Shown here: piece after piece, positions 31,569 through 39,376 of the stretch
Layout: each line of letters begins with the position of its first letter
Position numbering within the stretch: the stretch's first letter is position 1
NCBI GenBank assembly: GCA_045811525.1
Contig: JBJMTV010000038.1
Span: forward strand, 9,370-73,369
DNA length: 64,000 bases
Source: VAZQ01 sp045811525
GTDB lineage: Bacteria > Pseudomonadota > Alphaproteobacteria > Rhizobiales > Xanthobacteraceae
Reading direction: 5' to 3'
Translations under genes and position numbers: made by a program
Notes under the pieces: generated by a model
Told to the model about the DNA's origin: nothing
Database searches by the model: none
The model's input: only the letters and a program-made list of their open reading frames with translations

Positions 31569-32744
31569 ATGAAAGACGACATCGTCATCGTCAGCGCAGC
31601 GCGCACGCCGGTGGGTGCCTTTAACGGCGCGTTCGCCACGCTGCCGGCCCATGAGCTCGGAAAATTCGCGGTTCAGGAATCTCTCAGACGAGCCGGCGTG
31701 GAAGGGACCGAGGTGTCGGAAGTGATCCTTGGCCAAATCCTCACCGCCGGCCAGGGACAGAATCCGGCACGGCAGGCCTCCATTGCTGCAGGCATCCCGG
31801 TCGAGAGTCCGGCCTGGGGTGTCAACCAGCTCTGCGGCTCCGGCCTGCGGGCCGTGGCACTCGGATATCAGGCGATCCTCAACGGCGACTCCGAGATCGT
31901 GGTGGCGGGTGGGCAGGAATCGATGAGCATGGCACCGCACTGCCAGCATCTGCGCCAAGGCGTGAAGATGGGCGGCATTGAGCTCGTCGACACTATGATC
32001 AAGGACGGACTCTGGGACGCTTTCAACGGCTACCACATGGGCACGACTGCCGAGAACGTCGCGCGGAAATGGCAGATCACGCGTCAGCAGCAGGACGAGT
32101 TCGCGGTGAGCTCGCAGAACAAGGCGGAGGCCGCAACGAAGTCTGGCCGCTTCAAAGATGAGATTGCGCCGGTCACTGTGAAAACCCGCAAGGGAGATGT
32201 GGTGGTCGATACGGATGAATACCCCAAGTCGGGCGTCACGATGGAAGGGATCAGCAAGTTGCGGCCCGCCTTCGACAAGGAGGGCACTGTCACGGCGGCC
32301 AATGCCTCGGGCATCAACGATGGCGCGGCAGCTGTCGTGCTCATGAAAGCGAGCGAAGCGGCCAAACGCGGCAAGACGCCGCTCGCACGCATCGTCTCCT
32401 GGGCGCATGCCGGCGTGGATCCTGCCATCATGGGGACTGGGCCGATCCCGGCCTCGCGCGCAGCGCTCAAGAAGGCCGGTTGGAATGTCGGTGATCTCGA
32501 CCTTGTCGAGGCGAACGAGGCATTTGCGGCGCAGGCCTGCGCCGTCAACAAGGATCTTGGGTGGAATACCGAGAAGGTGAACGTCAATGGCGGTGCCATT
32601 GCGCTCGGGCACCCGATCGGCGCGTCCGGTGCGCGCGTTCTGACGACCCTCCTCTACGAGATGCAGAAGCGCAACGCGCGAAGGGGCCTTGCAACTTTGT
32701 GCATCGGCGGAGGCATGGGGATTGCTATGTGCGTGGAACGCTAA
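31569..32744 (+). CDS. phaA: Acetyl-CoA C-acetyltransferase (beta-ketothiolase)
   Basis: A 391-residue biosynthetic thiolase condensing two acetyl-CoA to acetoacetyl-CoA, the first step of polyhydroxybutyrate synthesis. Catalytic features: Cys in VNQLCGSGLRAV, His in IALGHPIGASGAR and Cys in LCIGGGMGIA; also NEAFAAQACAVN. ATG 31569 follows GAGGAG. A strong terminator follows the gene, separating it from phaB. Confidence 0.95.
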   Translation: MKDDIVIVSAARTPVGAFNGAFATLPAHELGKFAVQESLRRAGVEGTEVSEVILGQILTAGQGQNPARQASIAAGIPVESPAWGVNQLCGSGLRAVALGYQAILNGDSEIVVAGGQESMSMAPHCQHLRQGVKMGGIELVDTMIKDGLWDAFNGYHMGTTAENVARKWQITRQQQDEFAVSSQNKAEAATKSGRFKDEIAPVTVKTRKGDVVVDTDEYPKSGVTMEGISKLRPAFDKEGTVTAANASGINDGAAAVVLMKASEAAKRGKTPLARIVSWAHAGVDPAIMGTGPIPASRAALKKAGWNVGDLDLVEANEAFAAQACAVNKDLGWNTEKVNVNGGAIALGHPIGASGARVLTTLLYEMQKRNARRGLATLCIGGGMGIAMCVER

Positions 32745-32789
32745 GCCTGACGATTCAGCACGACGAGTATTCGTCCAGACACCACGTGA

Positions 32790-32823
32790 ATGACCGGACA
32801 AGTCCGAACAAGTCCGGTCATTT
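32790..32823 (+). terminator. Rho-independent terminator after phaA
   Basis: A 9-bp perfect stem TGACCGGAC (32791-32799) / GTCCGGTCA (32812-32820), extended by A-T pairs on the outside, with a 12-base loop and a T-rich tail (TTTCTCATT). It starts about 45 bases after the phaA stop. Confidence 0.8.
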
Positions 32824-32992
32824 CTCATTCTGGTGTGAGCACAATCCGCTCTCAGCGAGCGCGCTCTGGCCTCACGGCAAGTGTCGCGCTCGGTAGGCAA
32901 TGACGCATGGTGGAGGGCGCCCCCACCTTGTCCTGACCCGGGCAGGCTCTAAGCTGGACCGATAAGCATGCCGGCTAATAAGGGAGGACGAG

Positions 32993-33718
32993 ATGGCGCG
33001 GGTTGCGGTGATCACCGGGGGAACGCGCGGGATAGGGGAGGCAATTTCGCGGGCGCTGAGTGGCGCCGGCTACAAGGTTGCCGCGAACTATGGCGGCAAC
33101 GATGAGGCGGCACAGAAATTCAAGGCCGCCAGCGGAATCCCCGTCTACAAGTGGGATGTCTCCTCATTCGATTCCTGCGCCACCGGGCTGAAGCAAGTGG
33201 AAGCCGATCTCGGTCCGATCGAGGTGCTGGTGAACAACGCCGGCATTACTCGCGACACCATGTTCCACCGCATGACGCCGGAGCAGTGGAATGCGGTCAT
33301 TGGCACCAATCTCAGCTCGCTCTTCAACATGTGCCGGCCGGTGATCGAAGGCATGCGCACACGCAAGTTCGGCCGCATCATCAATATTTCTTCCATCAAC
33401 GGCCAGAAGGGCCAGATCGGGCAGACGAACTACTCGGCCGCGAAAGCTGGCGAGCTCGGCTTTACCAAGGCGCTGGCGCAGGAAAACGCGAGGAGCGGCA
33501 TCACGGTGAATGCGATCTGCCCTGGCTACATCGCCACTGAAATGGTGAAGGCAGTACCCAAGGAGGTGCTGGAGAAAAACATCCTGCCGCATATCCCAAT
33601 GGGCCGGCTCGGCGAGCCCGAGGAGATCGCCCGTTGCGTGTTGTTCCTTGCGTCCGACGACGCGGGCTTCATCACCGGCTCGACGCTGAGCGCAAACGGC
33701 GGCCAATACGTGATCTGA
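32993..33718 (+). CDS. phaB: Acetoacetyl-CoA reductase
   Basis: A 241-residue short-chain dehydrogenase using NADPH to make (R)-3-hydroxybutyryl-CoA from the phaA product. Cofactor motif TGGTRGIGEAIS at residues 8-19, NNAGITRD, catalytic Ser in NISSINGQKGQ and YSAAKAG (Tyr/Lys), and the family end GSTLSANGGQYV. ATG 32993 follows GGGAGG. It has about 250 bases of its own upstream region and a terminator before it, so it is a separate transcript from phaA. PHB synthase is not in the window. Confidence 0.94.
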   Translation: MARVAVITGGTRGIGEAISRALSGAGYKVAANYGGNDEAAQKFKAASGIPVYKWDVSSFDSCATGLKQVEADLGPIEVLVNNAGITRDTMFHRMTPEQWNAVIGTNLSSLFNMCRPVIEGMRTRKFGRIINISSINGQKGQIGQTNYSAAKAGELGFTKALAQENARSGITVNAICPGYIATEMVKAVPKEVLEKNILPHIPMGRLGEPEEIARCVLFLASDDAGFITGSTLSANGGQYVI

Positions 33719-33730
33719 CCGACCACTGAG

Positions 33731-33784
33731 GAATCCGAAGTTCGCAAACTCGGTGCCGCACAATCACGCGAACTGCGGAATCGG
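33731..33784 (+). repeat. Palindromic repeat element, copy 1
   Basis: Imperfect palindrome with arms CCGAAGTTCGC (33735-33745) and GCGAACTGCGG (33769-33779), 10 of 11 complementary. Nearly the same sequence occurs reversed at 47735-47784 (both contain CTCGCAAACT or TTCGCAAACT followed by CGGTGCCG), and a weaker version lies at 59151-59191. It sits between phaB and a membrane protein gene. Confidence 0.65.
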
Positions 33785-33804
33785 GACACTAGCCGGGAGC
33801 GGTA

Positions 33805-34497
33805 ATGCCTCCAATCGCGGATGCCGCCACCAGGCACGCGCTCACGCTCAAGTGGCTGCACTACAATCTGCTGTCGGCGCTGGTTTCCGGCGTGGTCTCA
33901 GTGCTTACCTACGCGCTGCGATACCTTACCGACGCGCCCGAGGGCCGCGCAGCGGCTGGCATGGCGCTCCTCTACTTTGCAGTGATCGTGCTCTCGGCAT
34001 TTTCGGGTGCCGTTTATGGCGTCCTCACCGGGGCCGTGTTGCAGCGCCTCGTCCCGGCGCTGTCGTCAGCACGATGGGTCGGCCTGCACGCGGCCATGGC
34101 GGTGGGCGCCGGGCTCCTGGCGGAAATGGCAATCACGGGCGCTGCCGACGCACCGCGCAGCCCGGACGAAAACCCGCTTGCGGACACGTTGCTCATCGGT
34201 CTCGTCTTCGGAGCGGTGTGTGGGACCGGGATGGGAGCGTTGCAGGCGCTCGTGTTGCGTCGCGTCGCTCTGGGTAGCGGCACCTGGATGGTGTGGTCGG
34301 CTGCCGCTTTCACCGCTTCAACACTCTTCGTGCTTCTGGCAAGCAGGCTATGGGACAGCGCGGGCGGGTTCGCGGGGGAGGTCACGACCGATCTCCTCAG
34401 CATCATCGGGTTCGTCCTTGGGTCCATCATCATGTTGCCTGGGCTGTGGGCGCTGCGCAGCCCAATGTTGTCGCGTGCCGGCCGGCCCTTCGAGTGA
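33805..34497 (+). CDS. Multi-pass membrane hypothetical protein
   Basis: A 230-residue protein with about six hydrophobic helices (LLSALVSGVVSVLTYALRYL; ALLYFAVIVLSAFSGAVYGV; LHAAMAVGAGLLAEMAI; LIGLVFGAVCGTGMGALQAL; AAFTASTLFVLLAS; IIGFVLGSIIMLPGLWAL). No known motif. Starts at ATG 33805 right after a palindromic repeat. Function unknown. Confidence 0.65.
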   Translation: MPPIADAATRHALTLKWLHYNLLSALVSGVVSVLTYALRYLTDAPEGRAAAGMALLYFAVIVLSAFSGAVYGVLTGAVLQRLVPALSSARWVGLHAAMAVGAGLLAEMAITGAADAPRSPDENPLADTLLIGLVFGAVCGTGMGALQALVLRRVALGSGTWMVWSAAAFTASTLFVLLASRLWDSAGGFAGEVTTDLLSIIGFVLGSIIMLPGLWALRSPMLSRAGRPFE

Positions 34498-34536
34498 ATG
34501 AATACGGCGACTGCGCGGCGCAGACGCAGCCGCCGT

Positions 34537-35304
34537 TCACGCCCGGTTCTTTCGCTCGCGAATCTCGGCAAACACCTTCCACGCCGGCTCACCGCTCAGC
34601 CCGACCGCCGCGGCCACCTCGGGCTTGTCTGCGCGCAGGAATGGGTTAGCTGCCTTCTCATCGGCAAGCGTCGATGGTACGGCAGGCTTGCCCGCACCAA
34701 TGAGCTTGTCCACTTCTTCGGCGCGCGCTGCGAGCGCTGGGTTGCCGCGCTCGATGGTCGTGGCGAAACGAATATTGGCTTGGGTATATTCGTGGCCGCA
34801 ATAAATGCGCGTCGCATCTGGAAGCTGACGCAGCTTCAGCAGGGACTGCCACATCATCTCTGGTGTGCCCTCGATGACACGGCCGCAGCCGATCGAAAAG
34901 AGCGTGTCTCCGACGAAAGCAAGCCGCTCCGCCGCAAAGAAATAGCTGACATGCCCGGCGGTGTGGCCGGGTGTCTCGAGGACGCGACCGTCAAGCGATC
35001 CCACGCGCACCGTGTCACCTTCGCGCACAGTTTCATCGACAAGCGGAATGCGCGCCGCCTCTGCGTGCGGGGCAATGACGCGACAGCGATGTCGTTCCTT
35101 GAGCTCGGCGATGCCGCCCGTGTGGTCGGCATGGTGGTGAGTGACGAGGATGTCGGTCAGACGCCAACCAGCGGCCTTCAGAGCCGTCTCCACGGGGGCT
35201 GCCTCGGGCGCATCAATCGCCGCCGTGGCGCCGGTCTCGGCGTCGTGCAGCAGCACGCCGTAATTGTCTTTCAGGCACAGAAACAGCCGAGTCTCAGCGG
35301 ACAT
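34537..35304 (-). CDS. gloB: Hydroxyacylglutathione hydrolase (glyoxalase II)
   Basis: A 255-residue metallo-beta-lactamase-fold enzyme that splits lactoylglutathione in methylglyoxal detoxification. Metal site THHHADHTGG, then LETPGHTAGH and FVGDTLFSIGCGR, and CGHEYTQANIRFA; the C-terminal helical domain ends KVFAEIRERKN. Start is ATG 35304; an in-frame upstream extension lacks family similarity. Divergent from a methyltransferase gene, a conserved pairing in Hyphomicrobiales. Confidence 0.93.
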   Translation of the reverse strand: MSAETRLFLCLKDNYGVLLHDAETGATAAIDAPEAAPVETALKAAGWRLTDILVTHHHADHTGGIAELKERHRCRVIAPHAEAARIPLVDETVREGDTVRVGSLDGRVLETPGHTAGHVSYFFAAERLAFVGDTLFSIGCGRVIEGTPEMMWQSLLKLRQLPDATRIYCGHEYTQANIRFATTIERGNPALAARAEEVDKLIGAGKPAVPSTLADEKAANPFLRADKPEVAAAVGLSGEPAWKVFAEIRERKNRA

Positions 35305-35447
35305 TGAGCAGGTTCCATATCGGCGCGAGTATCGCCTCTGGTTGGGTACTATCGGCGTTCGCCTGTACCCCTGCAAGCAGTGCCTCCTTGGGAGCGGAAC
35401 CGCGCAGGTCGGACTACCGTTGCAGCCACTCGTGATAGTATGCGTCC

Positions 35448-36179
35448 ATGTCGATCGATGTCGTCGACCTGCGCAACTTCTATGCCCAGCAGCTGGGCAG
35501 CGTGGCGCGCCGATTCGTCGGTCGCGGCGTGCGCAAGCGCTTTGCCGATACCCGCGGCATGCGCGTTCTGGGAATTGGTTACCCGATCCCGTATCTCGGC
35601 CTGTTTCGCGAGGAAGCCGAGCGCTGTACAGCCTTCATGCCCGCCGCACAAGGCGTGGTGAAATGGCCGACCGACCGTCCGGGCTTGGTGGCACTGGTTG
35701 ATGATCTTGAGCTACCGCTGACCGATGCAGCCGTCGATCGCGTGCTGTTGGTGCATGCGTTGGAGATGGTGCAGGACCCGGTCGCGCTCCTGCGCGAGGT
35801 CTGGCGTGTGCTCGCGCCGAGCGGGCGCTTGCTGATCGTCGTGCCAAACCGGCGCGGGGTATGGGCGCGCTTGGACACGACGCCCTTCGGGTATGGCCGG
35901 CCCTACTCACGTTCGCAGATCACGCAGTTGCTGCGCGACGCCTGGTTTACCCCGACTGACTGGAGCGAAGCCCTGCATGTCCCGCCGCTCGGTCGGAGCT
36001 GGCTCCTGCGCTCTGCCGCTGCGTGGGAACGGGCCGGCGCGACCGTTGCGGCGCCGTTCGCCGGCGTGCACATCGTCGAGGCCACCAAGCAGGTCTATCG
36101 TGCTATTCCCCTGCGTCGCGAACGCACGCGCTTGATGCCGGCTCTGCAGCCCGCTCTGTCTGCCTCCCCCAGCACCTGA
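35448..36179 (+). CDS. Class I SAM-dependent methyltransferase
   Basis: A 243-residue protein. The SAM site is the MRVLGIGYPIPYLGLF segment, with VDRVLLVHALEMVQDPVALLREVWRVLAPSGRLLIVVPNR typical of Methyltransf_11 (quoted in parts: VHALEMVQDP, LREVWRVLAP, RLLIVVPNR). The glycine motif is looser than in UbiG-type enzymes (GIGYPIPY in place of GxGxG). Divergent from gloB, as in related genomes. Substrate unknown. Confidence 0.82.
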   Translation: MSIDVVDLRNFYAQQLGSVARRFVGRGVRKRFADTRGMRVLGIGYPIPYLGLFREEAERCTAFMPAAQGVVKWPTDRPGLVALVDDLELPLTDAAVDRVLLVHALEMVQDPVALLREVWRVLAPSGRLLIVVPNRRGVWARLDTTPFGYGRPYSRSQITQLLRDAWFTPTDWSEALHVPPLGRSWLLRSAAAWERAGATVAAPFAGVHIVEATKQVYRAIPLRRERTRLMPALQPALSASPST

Positions 36180-36224
36180 TCATTGCTGAAACCAGGCGAG
36201 GCCGCCTATGCAAGCGATACGGCG

Positions 36225-36917
36225 TTACTCGCGCGGAGAAGATTCGTCGGTGCTTTCGCCGCCGCCCTGCATGTCCGGTCGGGGACCGCGATGGCGCCGC
36301 CGCCGCCGGTGCAGAGGGAAGCGATCGGGTTGGTTATCGTGCCCGTTGGGCACAGGCTGTGCCTGTTGCGGCTGCTGCTGCTGTCCGCCGGTAATGAAGG
36401 AGGGAAGGCGGTCCACCTCTCCTGGCGCTGCGCCGCCGCTCTGCTGCTGGCGGCCCTGGTAGGGCTGCTGCTGCTGAGGAAATGGTTGGGTCTCCCGGGG
36501 AATGTACGGCTGCGGCTCGCGGGTGCCGTAGGGGGCTTCCGACGAACCGCCCAGCGACTGCTGGTCCTCGTCACCCTCATCCATGCTCTCGTCGCGCGCT
36601 CCGGAAGTCTCGCCCTCAGGCCGAACGAAGTGCGGATTATTCTGCCGGAACTGCTCCTGGGCGGCGGCAATGACGCGATAATAGTGTTCAGCATGCTGGT
36701 AGTAGTTTTCCGCGGCGATGGGATCGCCTGAGGACTGCGCGTCGCGCGCCAGCTGGATATACTTTTCTGCAATATGCGCCGGGTTACCGCGGATCTTTAC
36801 ATCAGGCCCGTTCGATTCGAACACGCGAGCCATCGGATTGTGGCTCTTGCGATGGTTATGATTGTGGTTGTTGTGGTTGTTTCGCCCGCGCATGCGCTTG
36901 TTCTGACCGTTTCTCAT
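36225..36917 (-). CDS. DUF4167 domain protein
   Basis: A 230-residue protein from ATG 36917 (MRNGQNKRMRGRNNHNNHNH). The conserved DUF4167 block is at about residues 20-100 (SNGPDVKIRGNPAHIAEKY, ARDAQSSGDPIAAENYYQHAEHYYRVI). After this comes a low-complexity Gln/Pro/Gly tail with Q runs, and a final RRRRRHRGPRPDMQG. The basic Asn/His/Arg N-terminus suggests nucleic-acid or ribosome contact, but the family has no assigned function. It lies downstream in the prfA-prmC direction, its usual place in alphaproteobacteria. Confidence 0.88.
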   Translation of the reverse strand: MRNGQNKRMRGRNNHNNHNHNHRKSHNPMARVFESNGPDVKIRGNPAHIAEKYIQLARDAQSSGDPIAAENYYQHAEHYYRVIAAAQEQFRQNNPHFVRPEGETSGARDESMDEGDEDQQSLGGSSEAPYGTREPQPYIPRETQPFPQQQQPYQGRQQQSGGAAPGEVDRLPSFITGGQQQQPQQAQPVPNGHDNQPDRFPLHRRRRRHRGPRPDMQGGGESTDESSPRE

Positions 36918-37391
36918 GGTTCGCCTGTTGCCGACCCCTTCATTGTGACGGCAGGTCTGCCGCCGTACTAATGATCGTACCTTCCTCGCGCGAGCGTGCG
37001 AGCCCCGCGCTTTGAGCACGAACGAGAGGAGAAAATGCGACCGGCTAGGGCCGCGATGTCAGCTTCTAATTCCAGCTTCGATCTCAGCTTCCATATTGCG
37101 AAGCAACAACCCCTGACCTCAACTCATTGAGGTGCTGGTGCCCACCTCATTCCGGTACGCAATCCGCTGTCCGCGGTCAGCGCCGAACGATGAAGCATCG
37201 CGTCCCGATCAGGCGAACCACTTGTCTGGCTGTCACGCGGTTCTTGTCCGCTCCGTCTGCACCGTCGGCTCTCCGCTGAGGGGCTCGCTACCGGGGCTCG
37301 GAGCTTGGCTCGGGTCGATTCCGTGTCCGAAACCTAGTCCGTCTCGCCATATAATCCAAGCGATTTCTTTGGCTTCGAGCCTGTGGAGGGC
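36918..37391. other. Intergenic region between prmC and the DUF4167 gene
   Basis: About 470 bases. A forward frame (37132-37578) runs through it into the prmC antisense strand but is not protein-like. Three CAGCTTC heptamers occur at near-even spacing around 37060-37100. No terminator with a T-run and no RNA gene was recognised. Confidence 0.4.
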
Positions 37392-38279
37392 TCATGGCGC
37401 CTTCCGCAAAAGCAAGGCTCTCGGCACACCACACAGGTCGTGCTTCAGCCCGAAATCCGCAAGGCCGGCAGACGCGAAAATGCGCGTGACTGCCTCCACC
37501 TGCCCATATCCGAGCTCTACGGCAAGGAACCCCTCAGGTGCGAGTAGGCGTCGCGCATCGCAGGCGACCGCGCGGTAGCCGGCAAGTCCGTCGGACTCCC
37601 CATCGAGCGCCCGCCACGGGTCGAATTGGCGTACCTCCGGCGATAGATGCACAATATCGGCTCGCGCCACATAGGGCGGGTTGCAGACTACGACGTCAAT
37701 GCCGCATGCCAGCCCGGTTCCATAATCCCCGGCAACAAAGGCGGCCCGATTCGCGAAACCCAGCGCGGCGGCATTCGCTCGGGCGCACCTGAGGGCCTCG
37801 ACACTGATGTCGGTGCCCACACCTGAGGCAGTGGGGATTTCCGACAGTAGCGCGAGTAGCAACGCACCAGTGCCAGTGCCGAGATCGGCAATGCGCAGCG
37901 AGCGCGCCGGCTGAGCGAGGGCGGCGAGCTGCCCGAGAACAGCGTCGATCACCGTCTCCGTTTCTGGACGCGGCACCAGCGTCTCAGCATTGACAGAGAA
38001 CGAGAGCCCCCAGAATTCCTTGCGGCCGAGGATGCGTGCGACGGGCTCGTGGGCCAGACGGCGGCGCATGAGCGCTCCCAACCGGTCGCTTTCGCCTGCT
38101 GTGAGGACGCGTGACCCTTGCGCCGCCAGTGCCGTGTGGTCGAGCTCGAGCGCGTGCCCCACCAAGAGGCGAGCATCGAGCTCCGGCGTCTCGATCTCCG
38201 CTGCCCGAAACCGCTGCGCTATTGCGCGCCGCGCCATGGCAACCGAAAGGTCGGGCTCGATTTGCGCAGCCTGGCTCAA
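37392..38279 (-). CDS. prmC: Release factor N5-glutamine methyltransferase
   Basis: A 295-residue enzyme that methylates the GGQ glutamine of release factors. SAM site DLGTGTGALLLALL, catalytic VVCNPPYVARADI, and the N-terminal helical domain with RVLTAGESDRLGALMRRRL and GRKEFWGLSFSVNAETLVPRPETE. As drawn it starts at a TTG overlapping the prfA stop (TTGA); an ATG at 38237 is the alternative. The overlap shows coupling with its substrate gene prfA. Confidence 0.94.
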   Translation of the reverse strand: MSQAAQIEPDLSVAMARRAIAQRFRAAEIETPELDARLLVGHALELDHTALAAQGSRVLTAGESDRLGALMRRRLAHEPVARILGRKEFWGLSFSVNAETLVPRPETETVIDAVLGQLAALAQPARSLRIADLGTGTGALLLALLSEIPTASGVGTDISVEALRCARANAAALGFANRAAFVAGDYGTGLACGIDVVVCNPPYVARADIVHLSPEVRQFDPWRALDGESDGLAGYRAVACDARRLLAPEGFLAVELGYGQVEAVTRIFASAGLADFGLKHDLCGVPRALLLRKAP

Positions 38280-39352
38280 TGCGCCGCCTCGGTCGCCAGC
38301 AGCTCTGCTTGATGCTCGGTGACAACAGCGTCGATGATCTCACCCAGCGCCTCGCCCTCGATCACCTGCGGCAGCTTGTAAAGAGTGAGGTTGATGCGGT
38401 GATCGGTAACCCGTCCTTGGGGAAAATTGTACGTGCGGATGCGCTCGGAGCGATCGCCCGAGCCGACCTGCCCGCGGCGCTCGGCGGCACGTTCCGCGGC
38501 GCGCTTCTGCTGCTCGAAGTCGTAAAGCCGCGCCCGCAGAACTGCCATGGCCTTCGCCCGGTTGCGGTGCTGCGAACGATCCTCCTGCATCATCACGACT
38601 ATGCCGCTCGGAATGTGAGTGACCCGAACAGCCGACTCCGTCTTGTTCACATGCTGACCGCCGGCACCGCCGGAACGCAGGGTATCGATCCTGAGGTCTG
38701 CATCGTTGATGGCAACGTCGACATCCTCCGCTTCCGGCAGGACCGCCACTGTCGCTGTCGAGGTGTGGATCCGGCCCGACCCTTCCGTGTCCGGTACGCG
38801 CTGGACCCGATGCACGCCGGATTCGAACTTCAATCTGGCGAACGCGCCTCGCCCGCGGATCTCCGCAATGGCTTCCTTGTAGCCGCCCATAGTGCCTTCA
38901 CTGGCGGAAACAATCTCGACCTTCCAGCCCTGCTTGGCAGCGTAGCGCTCGTACATGCGCACCAGATCGCCGGCGAAGAGAGAGGCCTCGTCGCCGCCGG
39001 TCCCAGCACGTATTTCGAGGATTACGTTGCGCTCGTCCATGGCATCCTTCGGCAACAGCGCAAGCTTGATCCGCTGCTCCAATGCAGTGCGCTTCTGCTC
39101 AAGCTGCGGCTTCTCGGCACTGACCATGGCACGCATGTCGGGCTCGGTGGCGGGATCCTCGAGCATTCCCGACAAGCCTTCGATCTCGGCCATGATCTCG
39201 CGATAATGTTTCACAGCCTCGACGACAGGCGCGAGCTCGGCGAGCTCGCGTGAGAGCTTGACATAGATTTCCGGGGTGAGCTGACGCGCAAGCTCGGCCT
39301 CGACCAATTGGTGGCGGGCAAGCAAGGCGTCGAGTTTTTGTGACGGCAGCAT
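38276..39352 (-). CDS. prfA: Peptide chain release factor 1
   Basis: A 358-residue class I release factor recognising UAA/UAG. The GGQ loop SGGAGGQHVNKTESAVRVTH marks the peptidyl-transferase contact; N-terminal coiled coil and the EIRAGTGGDEASLFAGDL block are standard. ATG 39352. Upstream ptsP ends 24 bases away and downstream prmC overlaps, so ptsP-prfA-prmC reads as one operon. Confidence 0.96.
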   Translation of the reverse strand: MLPSQKLDALLARHQLVEAELARQLTPEIYVKLSRELAELAPVVEAVKHYREIMAEIEGLSGMLEDPATEPDMRAMVSAEKPQLEQKRTALEQRIKLALLPKDAMDERNVILEIRAGTGGDEASLFAGDLVRMYERYAAKQGWKVEIVSASEGTMGGYKEAIAEIRGRGAFARLKFESGVHRVQRVPDTEGSGRIHTSTATVAVLPEAEDVDVAINDADLRIDTLRSGGAGGQHVNKTESAVRVTHIPSGIVVMMQEDRSQHRNRAKAMAVLRARLYDFEQQKRAAERAAERRGQVGSGDRSERIRTYNFPQGRVTDHRINLTLYKLPQVIEGEALGEIIDAVVTEHQAELLATEAAH

Positions 39353-39376
39353 CGATGGAGACTTATTTATCGGGCG

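Noticed and set aside
31476..32900. 474-codon reverse-strand frame across phaA
   Set aside because: Antisense shadow of the thiolase gene; composition is His/Arg-rich and unlike a protein family.
38111..39253. 380-codon forward frame across prfA
   Set aside because: Antisense shadow of release factor 1.
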